NCBI GenBank assembly: GCA_964397015.1
Contig: CAYNHL010000049.1
Location: 1 to 24,231, forward strand
Direction of reading: 5' to 3'
Length of the DNA stretch: 24,231 nucleotides
From: MADRE2 sp964397015
GTDB lineage: Bacteria; Desulfobacterota; Desulfobacteria; Desulfobacterales; Desulfobacteraceae
Position numbers and translations under genes: made by a program. Within the stretch, counting starts at the first letter, position 1. Each line of letters starts with the position of its first letter. Shown in pieces: positions 23,838 to 24,231 of this stretch. Below the pieces are notes generated by a model, which did not search any database, was not told the origin of the DNA, and was given only the letters and a program-made list of their open reading frames with translations.

Positions 23838-24064
23838 TTCCATACAGCAGCGGTGGCCTTATTCCGGTGGCACCCTGTGCCAGGCCCAAAGAAAAAAAGG
23901 GGGCATCATCCGGCCATCGCCTGAACCGCAACAACTCGCTGGCGCTCAAACAGGTTGCGGTTCCGAGCCGGCGCCGGCCGGATAATGCAAATTCCCCTTT
24001 TTTTCCAAAGGTCCTGTCACAGGCCACCACCGGAACACGACCTGCCCTGTTATACGAAGTTGAT
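23838..24064. repeat. Large imperfect inverted repeat (foldback or MITE-like element), unidentified
   Basis: Two arms of about 100 bases (left about 23838-23932, right about 23954-24064) are reverse complements with small gaps. Perfect blocks include TTCCGGTGG (23862-23870) with CCACCGGAA (24027-24035), ATCCGGCC (23908-23915) with GGCCGGAT (23976-23983), and GAACCGCAAC (23923-23932) with GTTGCGGTTC (23954-23963) around a 21-base loop. A poly-A tract then G (23888-23903) mirrors C then poly-T (23994-24004). Each arm holds its own small palindrome (GGCACCCTGTGCC; CCTGTCACAGG). The element is GC-rich between AT-rich flanks. Open frames on both strands are shadows of the repeat. I do not recognise the family. 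Confidence 0.75.
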
Positions 24065-24132
24065 AATACACGGATTGATAAGATAAAAAATAATGCTTAG
24101 AGAATTATTTGCTGTTTTGATTTTAATATATT

Positions 24133-24181
24133 ATTAATTTATCAAGATGTTATAAATACTAAAAAATCCTTGATAATTAAT
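24133..24181. repeat. AT-rich inverted repeat
   Basis: ATTAATTTATCAAG (24133-24146) and CTTGATAATTAAT (24169-24181) are reverse complements apart from one extra T, separated by 22 AT-rich bases. No T tract directly follows, so it is more like an operator or structured leader of a gene beyond the right edge than a terminator. Confidence 0.5.
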
Positions 24182-24231
24182 TTATATCTCAATATGAGAA
24201 TAATTTAAAAGTATAAAGGTAAATTTTTCTG

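Larger units (their letters stand above)
23762..24231. other. 470-base intergenic region right of pgi
   Basis: No credible gene is visible. It contains, left to right, the pgi leader and promoter, the large inverted repeat, and an AT-rich tract from about 24061 to the window end with a second inverted repeat. The composition changes sharply at the edges of the GC-rich repeat. No tRNA, CRISPR repeat or transposase fragment was recognised. Confidence 0.7.

Noticed and set aside
24051..24064. TATACGAAGTT resembling a loxP arm, and an integron attC idea for the foldback
   Set aside because: Only one near-match arm is present, without a spacer and partner arm; no integrase gene or integron core-site pattern was seen.
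23806..24100. Small genes on both strands in the region right of pgi (74 to 91 residues)
   Set aside because: They coincide with the inverted repeat, mirror each other in sequence and lack good ribosome binding sites.

Overview
The window reads as a compact chromosomal stretch of an anaerobic, sodium-using Gram-negative bacterium. The gene set (Na+-NQR with an iron-sulphur A subunit, a split P-protein glycine cleavage operon, Liv-type ABC uptake, sigma-54-type regulators) suggests a deltaproteobacterial sulphate reducer of the Desulfobacterales type. That is inference from gene style; no sulphate-reduction gene or rRNA is present. Nearly every base is coding, and neighbouring genes often share ATGA or TGATG overlaps.

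Layout: (1) 1-5183, plus strand: nqrA (5' end cut by the window edge) and nqrB-C-D-E-F, a respiratory sodium pump. Its A subunit keeps two complete CxxCxxCxxxCP motifs, as in RnfC, which the textbook Vibrio NqrA lacks. (2) 5168-11690, minus strand, transcribed right to left: an Lrp/AsnC-type regulator, gcvT, gcvH, gcvPA, gcvPB, lipB, lipA. This single operon carries the glycine cleavage proteins and the enzymes that make the lipoyl group on GcvH. A good sigma-70 promoter lies at 11751-11779. (3) 11882-13315, plus strand: lpdA, the L-protein that completes the system, divergent from the operon and ended by a long hairpin with a T tract. (4) 13401-18398, minus strand: livK, livH, livM, livG, livF, an ABC importer of the branched-chain amino acid family, with a strong sigma-70 promoter at 18490-18518 and a perfect 13-bp hairpin between livK and livH. 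(5) 18558-20001, minus strand: a stand-alone receiver protein followed by a sigma-54 activator (AAA+ plus Fis helix-turn-helix) with no receiver of its own, so an NtrC-like regulator in two pieces. (6) 20108-21040, minus strand: a Ca2+/cation antiporter. (7) 21144-22157, plus strand: a FabH-type ketoacyl synthase III. (8) 22142-23761, minus strand: pgi. (9) 23762-24231: no credible gene. It holds the pgi promoter, a large imperfect inverted repeat of about 220 bp, and an AT-rich tract with a second inverted repeat.

Together the genes describe central energy and one-carbon/amino-acid metabolism: NADH oxidation coupled to Na+ export, reversible glycine/one-carbon exchange with its own lipoylation supply and a local Lrp regulator, and amino acid uptake. 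I found no CRISPR array, tRNA, rRNA, prophage or transposase gene. The two points most worth following are the iron-sulphur NqrA and the foldback element beside pgi; neither is proof of a new system.
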